From: Gordonia polyisoprenivorans
GTDB lineage: Bacteria > Actinomycetota > Actinomycetes > Mycobacteriales > Mycobacteriaceae
Assembly: GCF_017654315.1 (NCBI RefSeq)
Contig: NZ_CP072203.1
Location: 3,472,001 to 3,536,000, forward strand
Direction of reading: 5' to 3'
Length of the DNA stretch: 64,000 bases
Part shown: positions 24,443 through 32,502 of the stretch, in pieces
Numbering within the stretch: position 1 is the stretch's first letter
How the letters are laid out: the number at the start of each line of letters is the position of its first letter
Notes under the pieces: generated by a model
What the model was told of the DNA's origin: nothing
The model's database searches: none
Seen by the model: the letters and a program-made list of their open reading frames with translations, nothing else
Program-made: the position numbers and the translations under genes

Positions 24443-27280
24443 ATGCCATTCGAGGTCCGTGTTCTGGGCGCGCTGGCGGTACGGGTGGACGGGGTCGAGG
24501 TGCCGTTGGGGGGTCCGCTGCCGCGAGCCCTGCTGTCGCGCCTGCTGATCGCGGGCGGCGAGGTGGTGTCGGCGTCGACCATCATCGACGACCTGTGGCA
24601 TCAGAGTCCGCCGCGGACGGCCACCGGGACCCTGCAGGCCTATGTCTCGACGCTGCGACGCGTTCTCGAGCCGGCGCACGCACAGAAGTCGCCGGAAGTG
24701 CTCGTCCGTACCGGAAGCGGCTATCGACTGCTCATCCCTCGTGACGCCGTGGATGCGAATGTCTTTGTCGGACAGGCGCAGCGGGGGCGCGCCCTGCTGG
24801 CATCCGGTGAGGTGGCCGCGGCACGCGAGATCCTCGCACAGGCGCTGGCCCAATGGCACGGACCGGCGTACTCCGACATCGAGGGCTGGGAGTTCGCCCA
24901 GATCGAGGCCACACGCCTCGAGGCGGTGCGGACCGCGGCCGTCGACGACCACCTCGCCGCGTCGAGCGCCTGCGGCGACCACGAATCCGTCATCGTCGAC
25001 CTGTCGGCCCTGCTGCGTACGGATCCGTTGCGGGAGAGGCGCTGGGAACTGCTCGCGCTGACGCAGTACCGCGCGGGGCGTCAGGCGCAGGCGCTGGAGA
25101 GCCTGCGGACTGCGCGCAACGTGCTCGCCGACGAGATCGGCGCCGATCCCGGACCGTCGCTGGTGGCCCTGCACGATGCCATCCTGCGACACGATCCCGG
25201 TCTCATCGTCGACGCGGAGCATGACGCCCACGCGCGTCTGGGACGTCACGTCCCGGTCGCGCTCACCTCTTTCGTCGGCCGGGACGAGGACCTCGCCGAC
25301 GTCGAGCACGCGCTCGCAACGGACCGACTGGTGACGCTCACCGGACCGGGCGGCATCGGCAAGACCCGGCTGGCGATGGCAGTCGCCGCGGCACGCTCCG
25401 ACCACGACGGTCCGTGGTTCGTCGAGGCCTCGGGCACCCGGGATCACGACTCGCTCGTCGAGGCCACGACGCGCGTGCTCGGCTTCACCGCGCGCGGTGG
25501 CGTCGACGTGCTCACCTCACTGCTGAGCACGCGCCGGACGCTGCTCGTACTCGACAACTGCGAGCATGTGGCGGGTGATGCCGCGAAGCTCGTCCTGGCG
25601 CTGCTGACCGCATGCCCCGGCGTGCAGGTGCTCGCCACCAGCCGGGTGCGGCTCGGTGTTCCCGGTGAGCATGTCCACGTCGTCGGACCGCTGCACGAGG
25701 CCGCAACACTGTTCACCGAACGCGCCCCTCGTGCCGCGCGCACCGAGGACCCGGCCGACATCGTCACCCTGTGCCGGGCCCTCGACAATCTGCCCCTGGC
25801 AATCGAACTCGCGGCCGCGCGCACCTCGATGTTGTCGGTGCGGCAACTGCACCACCTGTTGATCGACCGCTTTGCGCTGCTGCGCACCGCGCGAGCCGCG
25901 CTGCCGGGGGCGGCAGGCGAGCGCCACTCGAGCATGTACGCCGCCATCGAGGGGTCCTACCGTGCACTCGATGATTCACAACGCCGGTTGTTCGAGGCGC
26001 TGACGGTGTTCGCAGGCGGGTTCGACCATGCCGCAGCCGAGGCGGTGACCGGTCACGGGGCGCGATTGCTCGGCGATCTCGAGGCGCTCATCGACTCCTC
26101 GATGGTGACCGTCGTCGGCGGTGACCCGCGGCGCTACCGCATCCTGGAGACGTTGCGCGAGTTCGCCGTCGACCATCTCGATGAATCCCGCTCGGCCGCC
26201 TTGCAGGCAGCGCACCTGCGGTGGGTCCGCGCGATGAGCGCCGAGGTCGATGCGGGACTGCGCGGTCCCGACACCCTGGCCTGGACGCGTCGTCTCGATG
26301 CCGAGATGCCCAACATTCATGCGGCGCTGTCACGGTGCCGCCACGCCGATCCGGCGGCCTACACGCAGATCGTCGGTGGCATCTTCTGGTACTGGTACCG
26401 TCGCGGCCGCGTCGACGAGGGTCTGCGAATGCTGCGACCGGCCCTGACGGTGGCCGACGACCCCGGCATTCCCGTTGTCGACAGGCTGCGTGCGCTGTGC
26501 GGTGTGCTCGTGATCGCCTATCTCGCAGGTGATCTCGATGTGCTGCTGGATTCGATGGGGCGTCTTGAGGCGACTCTGTCCAACGCGCCACTGGACATGA
26601 CACGACGTGACGACCGTCTTGCCCACGCCGATGCCGCGGTGACCCTGGGATTCTTCCAGGGTGGTGCCGGTGCGGTCGAGTCCGGCATCGCCCTGGCTCG
26701 CGGCGCCTTGTCGGTGGCGACGACCGACGGGCTGCCGCAGATCGCCGCGGAAGCGCGAATGGCGCTCGGCAGCGCGTGTTTTCGCGCCGGTGACCACGAT
26801 GCGGCCGATGACGAACTGGCCGTGGCGGTCGAGCTCGGGCGCGAGTGCGGATACGACTGGTTGGTCGCCTCGGCGTTGTGGATCGGCGCCAAGAACGACA
26901 TCGCGCGCGGCCGGGTGCACGGCCCGGCACAGGAGAAGCTGACCGAGATGATCGCGGCCTGCGAGCGGATCGACGACCTGACATCATGGATGGTGGCCGT
27001 GTTCACGCTCGCCTACGTCGAGTTCGTCCGGGGCGAACACGAGGCCGCCGCCCGCCTGCTCGGGGTTGCCGACCACCACGGTGGGGTGACCGGATATCGG
27101 CCGGAGCGGATGGACGTCATCGATCTCGCCTCGTACGGACGGGAGATGACCGAGCGGATCGACGCGCACGTGCTGGACACGGGGATGGCGACCGGGCGCG
27201 CGCTCGATCGTGCCGCGGTGGCCGTGCTGATCCGGGAACGTGTCGCATCGGTGGGCGGGGCGACACCGAAGACCGGGTAG
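24443..27280 (+). CDS. AfsR/SARP-type regulator with NB-ARC ATPase and TPR-like region
   Basis: This 945-aa cytosolic regulator has an OmpR-like winged-helix domain (1-100; RVLGALAVRVDG, LWHQSPPRTATGTLQAYVSTLRRVL), a BTAD domain (100-255; ADPGPSLVALHDAIL), and a nucleotide-binding domain with P-loop GPGGIGKTRLA at 301-311 and VLDNCEH. A helical repeat region follows to the end. This is the layout of large SARPs that switch on secondary metabolism or lipid genes. The leaderless-type -10 decides ATG 24443, though the frame is open upstream. The target is unknown. Neighbouring candidates are the acyl-CoA synthetase and the 28-34 kb operon. Confidence 0.85.
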   Translation: MPFEVRVLGALAVRVDGVEVPLGGPLPRALLSRLLIAGGEVVSASTIIDDLWHQSPPRTATGTLQAYVSTLRRVLEPAHAQKSPEVLVRTGSGYRLLIPRDAVDANVFVGQAQRGRALLASGEVAAAREILAQALAQWHGPAYSDIEGWEFAQIEATRLEAVRTAAVDDHLAASSACGDHESVIVDLSALLRTDPLRERRWELLALTQYRAGRQAQALESLRTARNVLADEIGADPGPSLVALHDAILRHDPGLIVDAEHDAHARLGRHVPVALTSFVGRDEDLADVEHALATDRLVTLTGPGGIGKTRLAMAVAAARSDHDGPWFVEASGTRDHDSLVEATTRVLGFTARGGVDVLTSLLSTRRTLLVLDNCEHVAGDAAKLVLALLTACPGVQVLATSRVRLGVPGEHVHVVGPLHEAATLFTERAPRAARTEDPADIVTLCRALDNLPLAIELAAARTSMLSVRQLHHLLIDRFALLRTARAALPGAAGERHSSMYAAIEGSYRALDDSQRRLFEALTVFAGGFDHAAAEAVTGHGARLLGDLEALIDSSMVTVVGGDPRRYRILETLREFAVDHLDESRSAALQAAHLRWVRAMSAEVDAGLRGPDTLAWTRRLDAEMPNIHAALSRCRHADPAAYTQIVGGIFWYWYRRGRVDEGLRMLRPALTVADDPGIPVVDRLRALCGVLVIAYLAGDLDVLLDSMGRLEATLSNAPLDMTRRDDRLAHADAAVTLGFFQGGAGAVESGIALARGALSVATTDGLPQIAAEARMALGSACFRAGDHDAADDELAVAVELGRECGYDWLVASALWIGAKNDIARGRVHGPAQEKLTEMIAACERIDDLTSWMVAVFTLAYVEFVRGEHEAAARLLGVADHHGGVTGYRPERMDVIDLASYGREMTERIDAHVLDTGMATGRALDRAAVAVLIRERVASVGGATPKTG

Positions 27281-27429
27281 ATCGCGCATGCCCGGCGGCG
27301 AGGGGTTCTCACCGGCCGGGTTCACCGTGGCCCGATCGCTCTCCAAGTGTTTTACCAGTGCCCCCGATCATGCTGTCGGCACCGAGTTCTCCGTCATCCG
27401 GAGAGCCCCGATCCGCCGAGGACACAGCC

Positions 27430-28236
27430 ATGACCATCGAGAACCCACCATCCGCGGAGTCGACGGGTGCCGACCCCGCCCGTCGGAGAACCGACACTCC
27501 CGCCGACGAGCCCGCGCCGCCGCCGATCGGTGGGGTGCGGATGGTCGGGTCGGCCCTCGTGATCGGCGCGATGAGCTGGGGAGCCGCACTCCTGTGCCTC
27601 GATGGCGTGGACGGATTCGGTGTCGCCTCGGTTCTCACCGGGATCGCGGCGATGCTGTTCCAGGTCTCGCTGCTCGGGTTGCTGCGAGTGCAGTACCGCG
27701 ATCGGGCCATGACCGGTAAGGGTGGCACCGCGCGGGTGGCACGTATCGGATACACCGCGCAGGCCGTCGTACTCACCGGAGCGATGGTCTCGACCACGCT
27801 CGACGCGTTCTGGCTCATCCAGGGCTCGCCGGTGTGGACGGTGTTCGACATGTGCTTGCCGTTGTCGATGCTCGGCATGCTGATCATCGGCATTCGAGTC
27901 GCGATCGCCGGCCGTTGGCGTGGCGTTCTGCGGTGGCAGACGCTGTTCGCGCAGAGCTGGCTGGTGTGGGGAATCCCGTTGTCGGCGTTGGGGTTCGTCG
28001 GTTCGGTTCTCGGCGGTGCGCAGATGGTGCTCGGGTACGGGTCCTCGGCGGGCTGCTCGTCGCGCGGCTCGCCCGGGGACGAACGGCGTCGACCGCGCTG
28101 TCACACGACCGGTGACTCCCGCACGGGCGGCGAGGATCAGGCGACGCTGCGACGCAGTGCTGCCTCGATGGCGTCGCCGACCATGGGGTCGCCCACCGTG
28201 AGCCGGAAACCATCTGTGCCACAGACCTTGCCCTGA
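27430..28236 (+). CDS. Multi-pass membrane protein, probably frameshifted at the 3' end
   Basis: As read, the 268-aa product has five to six helices (VGSALVIGAMSWGAALLCL, VASVLTGIAAMLFQVSLLGLL, AVVLTGAMVSTTLDAFWLI, MCLPLSMLGMLIIGIRVAIA, LSALGFVGSVLGGAQMVLGY) and then a polar, low-complexity tail overlapping the convergent aminotransferase by 100 bp. Near 28038 the -1 frame continues the last helix naturally as VLGGLLVARLARGRTASTALS and stops at 28115, clearing the aminotransferase gene. A one-base loss in DNA or a sequencing error is likely. ATG 27430 has GAGGA upstream. Function is unknown. Confidence 0.65.
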   Translation: MTIENPPSAESTGADPARRRTDTPADEPAPPPIGGVRMVGSALVIGAMSWGAALLCLDGVDGFGVASVLTGIAAMLFQVSLLGLLRVQYRDRAMTGKGGTARVARIGYTAQAVVLTGAMVSTTLDAFWLIQGSPVWTVFDMCLPLSMLGMLIIGIRVAIAGRWRGVLRWQTLFAQSWLVWGIPLSALGFVGSVLGGAQMVLGYGSSAGCSSRGSPGDERRRPRCHTTGDSRTGGEDQATLRRSAASMASPTMGSPTVSRKPSVPQTLP

Positions 28237-29132
28237 ATACCCGATCGGGTCAGCAGGTGGTCGAGGGCGAGTCCGTCGGGGCCGGGGACGTAGATGAAGT
28301 TGGCCTCACCGGCCGGCGTGGGGTAGCCCAGTTGCTCGAGTCGCGCGGCCACCCGGGTGCGTTCGGCGCGCACGACGCGGACCCGATCGCGGATCTCAGC
28401 GCCGGCGGCAAGTGCCGCCGACACCGCGACGGCGGCGGTGGTGCTCACCGCGAACGGCAACTCGCGGCAGAGGATCCCCGCCATCGTCTCTCGCCCGCCG
28501 AATGCGTAACCCGCACGCAGCCCGGCCAGACCGTAGGCCTTGGAGAACGTCCGCACCACCACGAGCCCCGGGAAACGCGAGATCAGGTCGAGCACGTCGG
28601 GTGGCGACGAGCAGTACTCCACGTACGCCTGATCGAGCACCACCCGGGTCGACGGCGGAATGCGGGCGAACAGATCGGACAAGGCCTCCGCGTCGACGGT
28701 CCGTCCGGTCGGATTGTGCGGTGAGCACACGATCACCGCCGCCGTGTCGGGTCCGATCGCGGTGCTCAGCGCCTCCGGATCCGGTCGACCGTCGGCGTGC
28801 AGCGGCGTGGTGTGCAGGCCGACACCGATCATGCCGGCCAGGAGTGCGAATCCGTCGAAAGTCGGTGCGGGCGTGAGGATCACCGGTGAAGAGATCCCGC
28901 GCATGCGGGCGCGCTGCACCGCATCGGCGAGGATGGCGTGGACCACGGCGGTCGCGCCCGGCCCGACGCTCACCTGAGTGGGCTCGAGTCCGATGTGCGC
29001 GGCGATCGCGCGGCGTGTGGTGTCGGCACCGAATTCGGGGTAGCGATGGACGGTCTCGGACGCCGCGGCGATCGCCGCCACCACCGAGGGCGGTGGCGGC
29101 AGGTGTGACTCGTTGAGATCGCAGCGGATCAC
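28137..29132 (-). CDS. PLP-dependent aminotransferase (HisC-like, class I/II)
   Basis: This 331-aa fold-type I aminotransferase has CSPHNPTG with the cofactor Asn140, DQAYVEY with Asp167/Tyr170, and TFSKAYGLAGLRAGY with the Schiff-base Lys198. It resembles histidinol-phosphate or aromatic aminotransferases and is slightly short. The start is GTG 29132, overlapping the KAS-III-like stop (GTGA). An alternative longer frame gives only basic low-complexity sequence. As the last gene of the iron-boxed operon it probably aminates a ketone made by the upstream ThDP or ketosynthase-like steps. A role in histidine synthesis is unlikely in this context. Confidence 0.85.
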   Translation of the reverse strand: MIRCDLNESHLPPPPSVVAAIAAASETVHRYPEFGADTTRRAIAAHIGLEPTQVSVGPGATAVVHAILADAVQRARMRGISSPVILTPAPTFDGFALLAGMIGVGLHTTPLHADGRPDPEALSTAIGPDTAAVIVCSPHNPTGRTVDAEALSDLFARIPPSTRVVLDQAYVEYCSSPPDVLDLISRFPGLVVVRTFSKAYGLAGLRAGYAFGGRETMAGILCRELPFAVSTTAAVAVSAALAAGAEIRDRVRVVRAERTRVAARLEQLGYPTPAGEANFIYVPGPDGLALDHLLTRSGIQGKVCGTDGFRLTVGDPMVGDAIEAALRRSVA

Positions 29133-30163
29133 GAGCGGCCCGACCACCGCACGGCGGCCGCGGCCGCGAAATCGCCGGCGTGGGCGAAGGCCGCCATCAT
29201 GATCACATCCGAGTCGCGCAGGCGGCCGCTGTCGATCAGTGCGTCGAGTGTCATCGGGATGCCCACGGCGAAGAGGTTGCCGCACTCGTCGAAGGTGTCG
29301 GGATGCCGGTCGGCCGGAAGTTCCAGTGCCTCACGCCAATTGCGTAAGAAGATGCGGTTGGGTTGGTTGGTGATCAACCAGTCGAGATCGCGGGGTCGGA
29401 CGTCGATGGCCGTGGCGGCATCGATCGCGACCTCGGGGACGAGCCGATTGCCGCGGGTGAGCACCTTGGCGATCTTGGATTCGGTGAAGCCGACGTGGAT
29501 CTGCCCGGGTCCCGATTCCCAGTACTTGCGGGCCGGCTCGGACACCGCGGTCATATCCGCCGAATACTCACCGTGCGAGCGGCACAGCGTGGTCAGCACC
29601 GGATTGGCGCCGTCACCGAGCATCAGGGTCGCGACCGCCGCGCCGTCGCCGGGGATCGCGGCCTGTGCCTTGGCGCGCACCTGCTCCTGGGTGAAGATCT
29701 GTCCGGCACTGTTCTGGGCCAGGGCGAGCAGCGCCGTGCCGCCGCCGCGGGCACGCAGCAGCGCTCCGCCGACCTCGATCATGTGCAGGAAGGCGGCGCA
29801 ACCACCGTTGTGCACATCGAGGACCGTGGTGGGGCGCAGACCCAGACGGTGGGCCAGTTCGCCCGCGCATCCGCGCACCGGGACCTCCGGCAGTTGGCTG
29901 TGGGTCACCACGATGTCGACGTCGTCGAGATGGCCGGCGCCGTGACGGGCGATGAGTCGTTGCGCCGCGGCCACCATCATGTCGGCGTTGGACTCGTCGG
30001 CGCCGGCATGATGGCGGTGGGCGGGTGTGCGGAACATGACGTTGTCGGCGAGCTCGTCGTCCTGCGCGAACTGCGCGAAATAGGCTGCCGGTACCCGGTT
30101 CTCGGGTCGATAGGTGGCGATGTCGCCCAGGCACAGTCCGCCGGGGCCGTTTGCGGCGATCAT
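29129..30163 (-). CDS. KAS-III-like (FabH superfamily) protein lacking the catalytic His
   Basis: This 344-aa thiolase-fold protein keeps the nucleophile Cys122 (VHNGGCAAFLHM) and the late Asn296 (CGNLFAVGIPMTLD). The usual HQAN-type histidine motif is replaced by NQPN at 266-269 (WLITNQPNRIF). FabH needs Cys-His-Asn for decarboxylative condensation, so this protein may instead act as an acyltransferase or a non-decarboxylating condensing enzyme, as some pathway-specific KAS-III relatives do. ATG 30163 overlaps the SRPBCC stop (ATGA). It is part of the iron-boxed five-gene operon. Confidence 0.8.
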   Translation of the reverse strand: MIAANGPGGLCLGDIATYRPENRVPAAYFAQFAQDDELADNVMFRTPAHRHHAGADESNADMMVAAAQRLIARHGAGHLDDVDIVVTHSQLPEVPVRGCAGELAHRLGLRPTTVLDVHNGGCAAFLHMIEVGGALLRARGGGTALLALAQNSAGQIFTQEQVRAKAQAAIPGDGAAVATLMLGDGANPVLTTLCRSHGEYSADMTAVSEPARKYWESGPGQIHVGFTESKIAKVLTRGNRLVPEVAIDAATAIDVRPRDLDWLITNQPNRIFLRNWREALELPADRHPDTFDECGNLFAVGIPMTLDALIDSGRLRDSDVIMMAAFAHAGDFAAAAAVRWSGRS

Positions 30164-30825
30164 GATGTCATCCAATCCGGGGTCAACGGCAGGCCGATGC
30201 GATGGCGGTGTTCGGCGATGGCGGTCAGGTTGTCGAGTTCGACCTGATGGCCGGCGGCGAACATGTCCCACAGATCGCCGACCCACTCCTCACGACCGGC
30301 CGGGACGGTGTCGGGGAAGGGATTGCGGTCGTAGAACGGATGCCGGCAATTGGTCCACAGCACGACTGATCCCGGCCGGTTCAGCACGAGTTGGGCGTCG
30401 ACGACCCGCATCAGATAGATCATCCAGAGGTGATCGGGTTGGTCCCAGGCGCAGTGGTAGTCGACGGTCATCGCTCCCGGGTCGGCGACGGTGCGGACAT
30501 AGATCGCGGTGTCGGTGTTGAGCCGGTCGGTACCCACCCACAGCTCGGCGGCCTCGGTCCGGCGCAGATCCCTTGTGCTGTAGGTCCATTCCTCCAGAGA
30601 CCGGGTGTCGGAGAGCCACTCGAACAGCTCTCGCGGCGGTGCATCGACGTAACCGTGCACGGTGCAGAACTCGCCGTAGATCTGATCGTGCGGATACACC
30701 GACCGCACCCGGTCGACGAGCATCGGGGTGCTCTGCGCACGCGAATGCGTCTCGACCCGGATGACGCCGGGCAGCGGTACGGCGGGATCGAGATCGGAGA
30801 GAGCGCCCGTGGGATCGGTGGTCAT
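30160..30825 (-). CDS. SRPBCC/START-like protein, possible aromatase/cyclase
   Basis: This 221-aa protein has the hydrophobic-cavity fold pattern of the SRPBCC group: YGEFCTVHGYVDAPPRELFEWLSD followed by SLEEWTYSTRDL, a typical start of polyketide cyclase/dehydrase relatives. YHCAWDQPDHLWMIYLMRV and a C-terminal helix (WDMFAAGHQVELDNLTAIAEH) follow. It would bind a hydrophobic or reactive intermediate, perhaps steering cyclisation or dehydration. ATG 30825 overlaps the ThDP enzyme stop (ATGA). The specific activity is not readable from sequence. Confidence 0.7.
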   Translation of the reverse strand: MTTDPTGALSDLDPAVPLPGVIRVETHSRAQSTPMLVDRVRSVYPHDQIYGEFCTVHGYVDAPPRELFEWLSDTRSLEEWTYSTRDLRRTEAAELWVGTDRLNTDTAIYVRTVADPGAMTVDYHCAWDQPDHLWMIYLMRVVDAQLVLNRPGSVVLWTNCRHPFYDRNPFPDTVPAGREEWVGDLWDMFAAGHQVELDNLTAIAEHRHRIGLPLTPDWMTS

Positions 30826-32498
30826 CGAATTCCTCTGCGTAGTGGATGAAACGGCGGGATCTCGTCGGGATCGGTGTCGACGACGAGGCACGCGGGCCCG
30901 AGCCGGGTGAGCACGTCACGGGTGGCGGCGTCGAGGTCGCGCGGATCGGTGACCCGACGGACCGGCAGGTCGGGAAACATCGCCGCGAGCCCGGCGGCGA
31001 TGTCGGTGGGACCGAAGGTGTTGAGCCCCGGCGTATCCGGGAAGAAGATCCGTTCCCGGGTGACGCACATGCCGTGTGCGTTGTTGTTCGCGACGATCAG
31101 GGTCACCGGTGCCCGGTGTTCGATCGCGGTATGGATCTCCATGCCGTGCATCAGGAACGATCCATCGCCGGCGATGACGACCGTGCGTGGGGCACTCCCG
31201 ACATCGTCGGCGCCGGCGATCGCCACCCCGACGCCCGCCGCGATCGCATGACCCATGCCGCCCATACCGAGGGCGATCGCGAATCGCCCGCGCCCGAACG
31301 GAAGATGGTGCACCGCAGCCGCTCCGATGTTTCCGGCATCGGCGAAGACGACTGCGTCATCGGGCAGATGCCTACCGACGGCATCGACGACCGCACTCAT
31401 CCGCGACAGCGCAGAGCCGGGGTCGAGGGCGGGGAGGAACTCCACGGCTCGCCGATCGAATCGAGTGTCGTCCGGACCGCCGCGGGTACCGATTCGACGG
31501 CGTAGCTGCTCGACGAGGTCGGACACGCCCTCGGCGAGACGCTCGCACGGGATGTGCTCGGTGCCGGGAAGTCTCGGGGCGTGGGCGCCGAGGTGGATGA
31601 CCGTGCGGGTGGCGAGGAGCTCGTCGAGGCCGGCACGGTCGGTCAGGGTCATCCGGCAGCCGAGCACCAGGCAGGTGCGCGCGTCGGCGATCGCTCGCGA
31701 CGCGGACGGATGGCCCATCACCCCGGTCACACCGGCACATCCGGGTCTCGCGATGTCGCGTCCGCCCGGGGCGACGACCACCGAGGCGCCCAGCAGGTCG
31801 GCGAGCACGTGGACCGGAGCCGACAGACCGGCGCGCGAGGCCTCGTCCCCGACCCAGATGCAGACCCGACCGCGATCGGCCACCAGGCGATCGATCGTCG
31901 CGGTGAGGTCGGGAACGGCCGGTGTTTCCACCGGTCGACGCGGCGGTGGGCCACCGTCGGGGTGGTGCTCGGCGGCAATGTCTTTCGGAACCACGATCAC
32001 CGCGGGCAGCGATCGCTCCAGTGTCTGCATGGCCTCGTCGAGCACGGCGTCGATCTCGGTGGCCCGCCCGACGACGCCGACACTTCCGGCGATCCCGGAC
32101 AATGTGGCCCGCAGATCGATGGTGTCGGGGGGATCGAGCATGTCCTGGAAAGCTCCGCGTCCGACGGTCGAGGTGGCCGGCGCGCCGATCACGGCGAGGA
32201 CGGGCACCCGACTGTCGTACGATTCGGCCAGCGCCGCAACCACATTGAGTGCGCCGCCACCGGAGGTTGCGAACACCGCGGCGGGACGCGCGAAGATCCG
32301 GGCGACGCCATCGGCCATCGCCGCCGCAGCGAACTCGTGTTTGGCGATCACCGGAGGAGTCCGGCCGGCGCGGACGGCTGCGTCGAAGAGCTCCTCGATG
32401 TTCGCGCCGTGCACACCGAAGATCGAGGTGATCCCTTCGGCGTCCATGCGCTCGACGATGTGGTCGGCGACCCTGCGGCCCCGACATCGACTGGTCAC
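30822..32498 (-). CDS. Thiamine diphosphate-dependent enzyme (acetolactate synthase/decarboxylase superfamily)
   Basis: This 558-aa protein has the three-domain layout of pyruvate-oxidase/ALS-type enzymes. The N-terminal pyrimidine domain has the activating Glu55 (IAKHEFAAAAMADG) and ATSGGGALN. The C-terminal PP domain has the ThDP/Mg motif GDGSFLMHGMEIHTAIEHR...NNN. It is likely to decarboxylate a 2-keto acid and either release an aldehyde or transfer the acyl carbanion to an acceptor. The pathway is unknown. GTG 32498 lies 4 nt after the GMC oxidoreductase stop, and its stop overlaps the SRPBCC start. Confidence 0.85.
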   Translation of the reverse strand: MTSRCRGRRVADHIVERMDAEGITSIFGVHGANIEELFDAAVRAGRTPPVIAKHEFAAAAMADGVARIFARPAAVFATSGGGALNVVAALAESYDSRVPVLAVIGAPATSTVGRGAFQDMLDPPDTIDLRATLSGIAGSVGVVGRATEIDAVLDEAMQTLERSLPAVIVVPKDIAAEHHPDGGPPPRRPVETPAVPDLTATIDRLVADRGRVCIWVGDEASRAGLSAPVHVLADLLGASVVVAPGGRDIARPGCAGVTGVMGHPSASRAIADARTCLVLGCRMTLTDRAGLDELLATRTVIHLGAHAPRLPGTEHIPCERLAEGVSDLVEQLRRRIGTRGGPDDTRFDRRAVEFLPALDPGSALSRMSAVVDAVGRHLPDDAVVFADAGNIGAAAVHHLPFGRGRFAIALGMGGMGHAIAAGVGVAIAGADDVGSAPRTVVIAGDGSFLMHGMEIHTAIEHRAPVTLIVANNNAHGMCVTRERIFFPDTPGLNTFGPTDIAAGLAAMFPDLPVRRVTDPRDLDAATRDVLTRLGPACLVVDTDPDEIPPFHPLRRGIR

Positions 32499-32502
32499 GG
32501 TG

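Noticed and set aside
28137..29132. Histidinol-phosphate aminotransferase of histidine synthesis (hisC)
   Set aside because: The fold matches, but it is short, and it overlaps a KAS-III-like gene in a specialised operon without other his genes.
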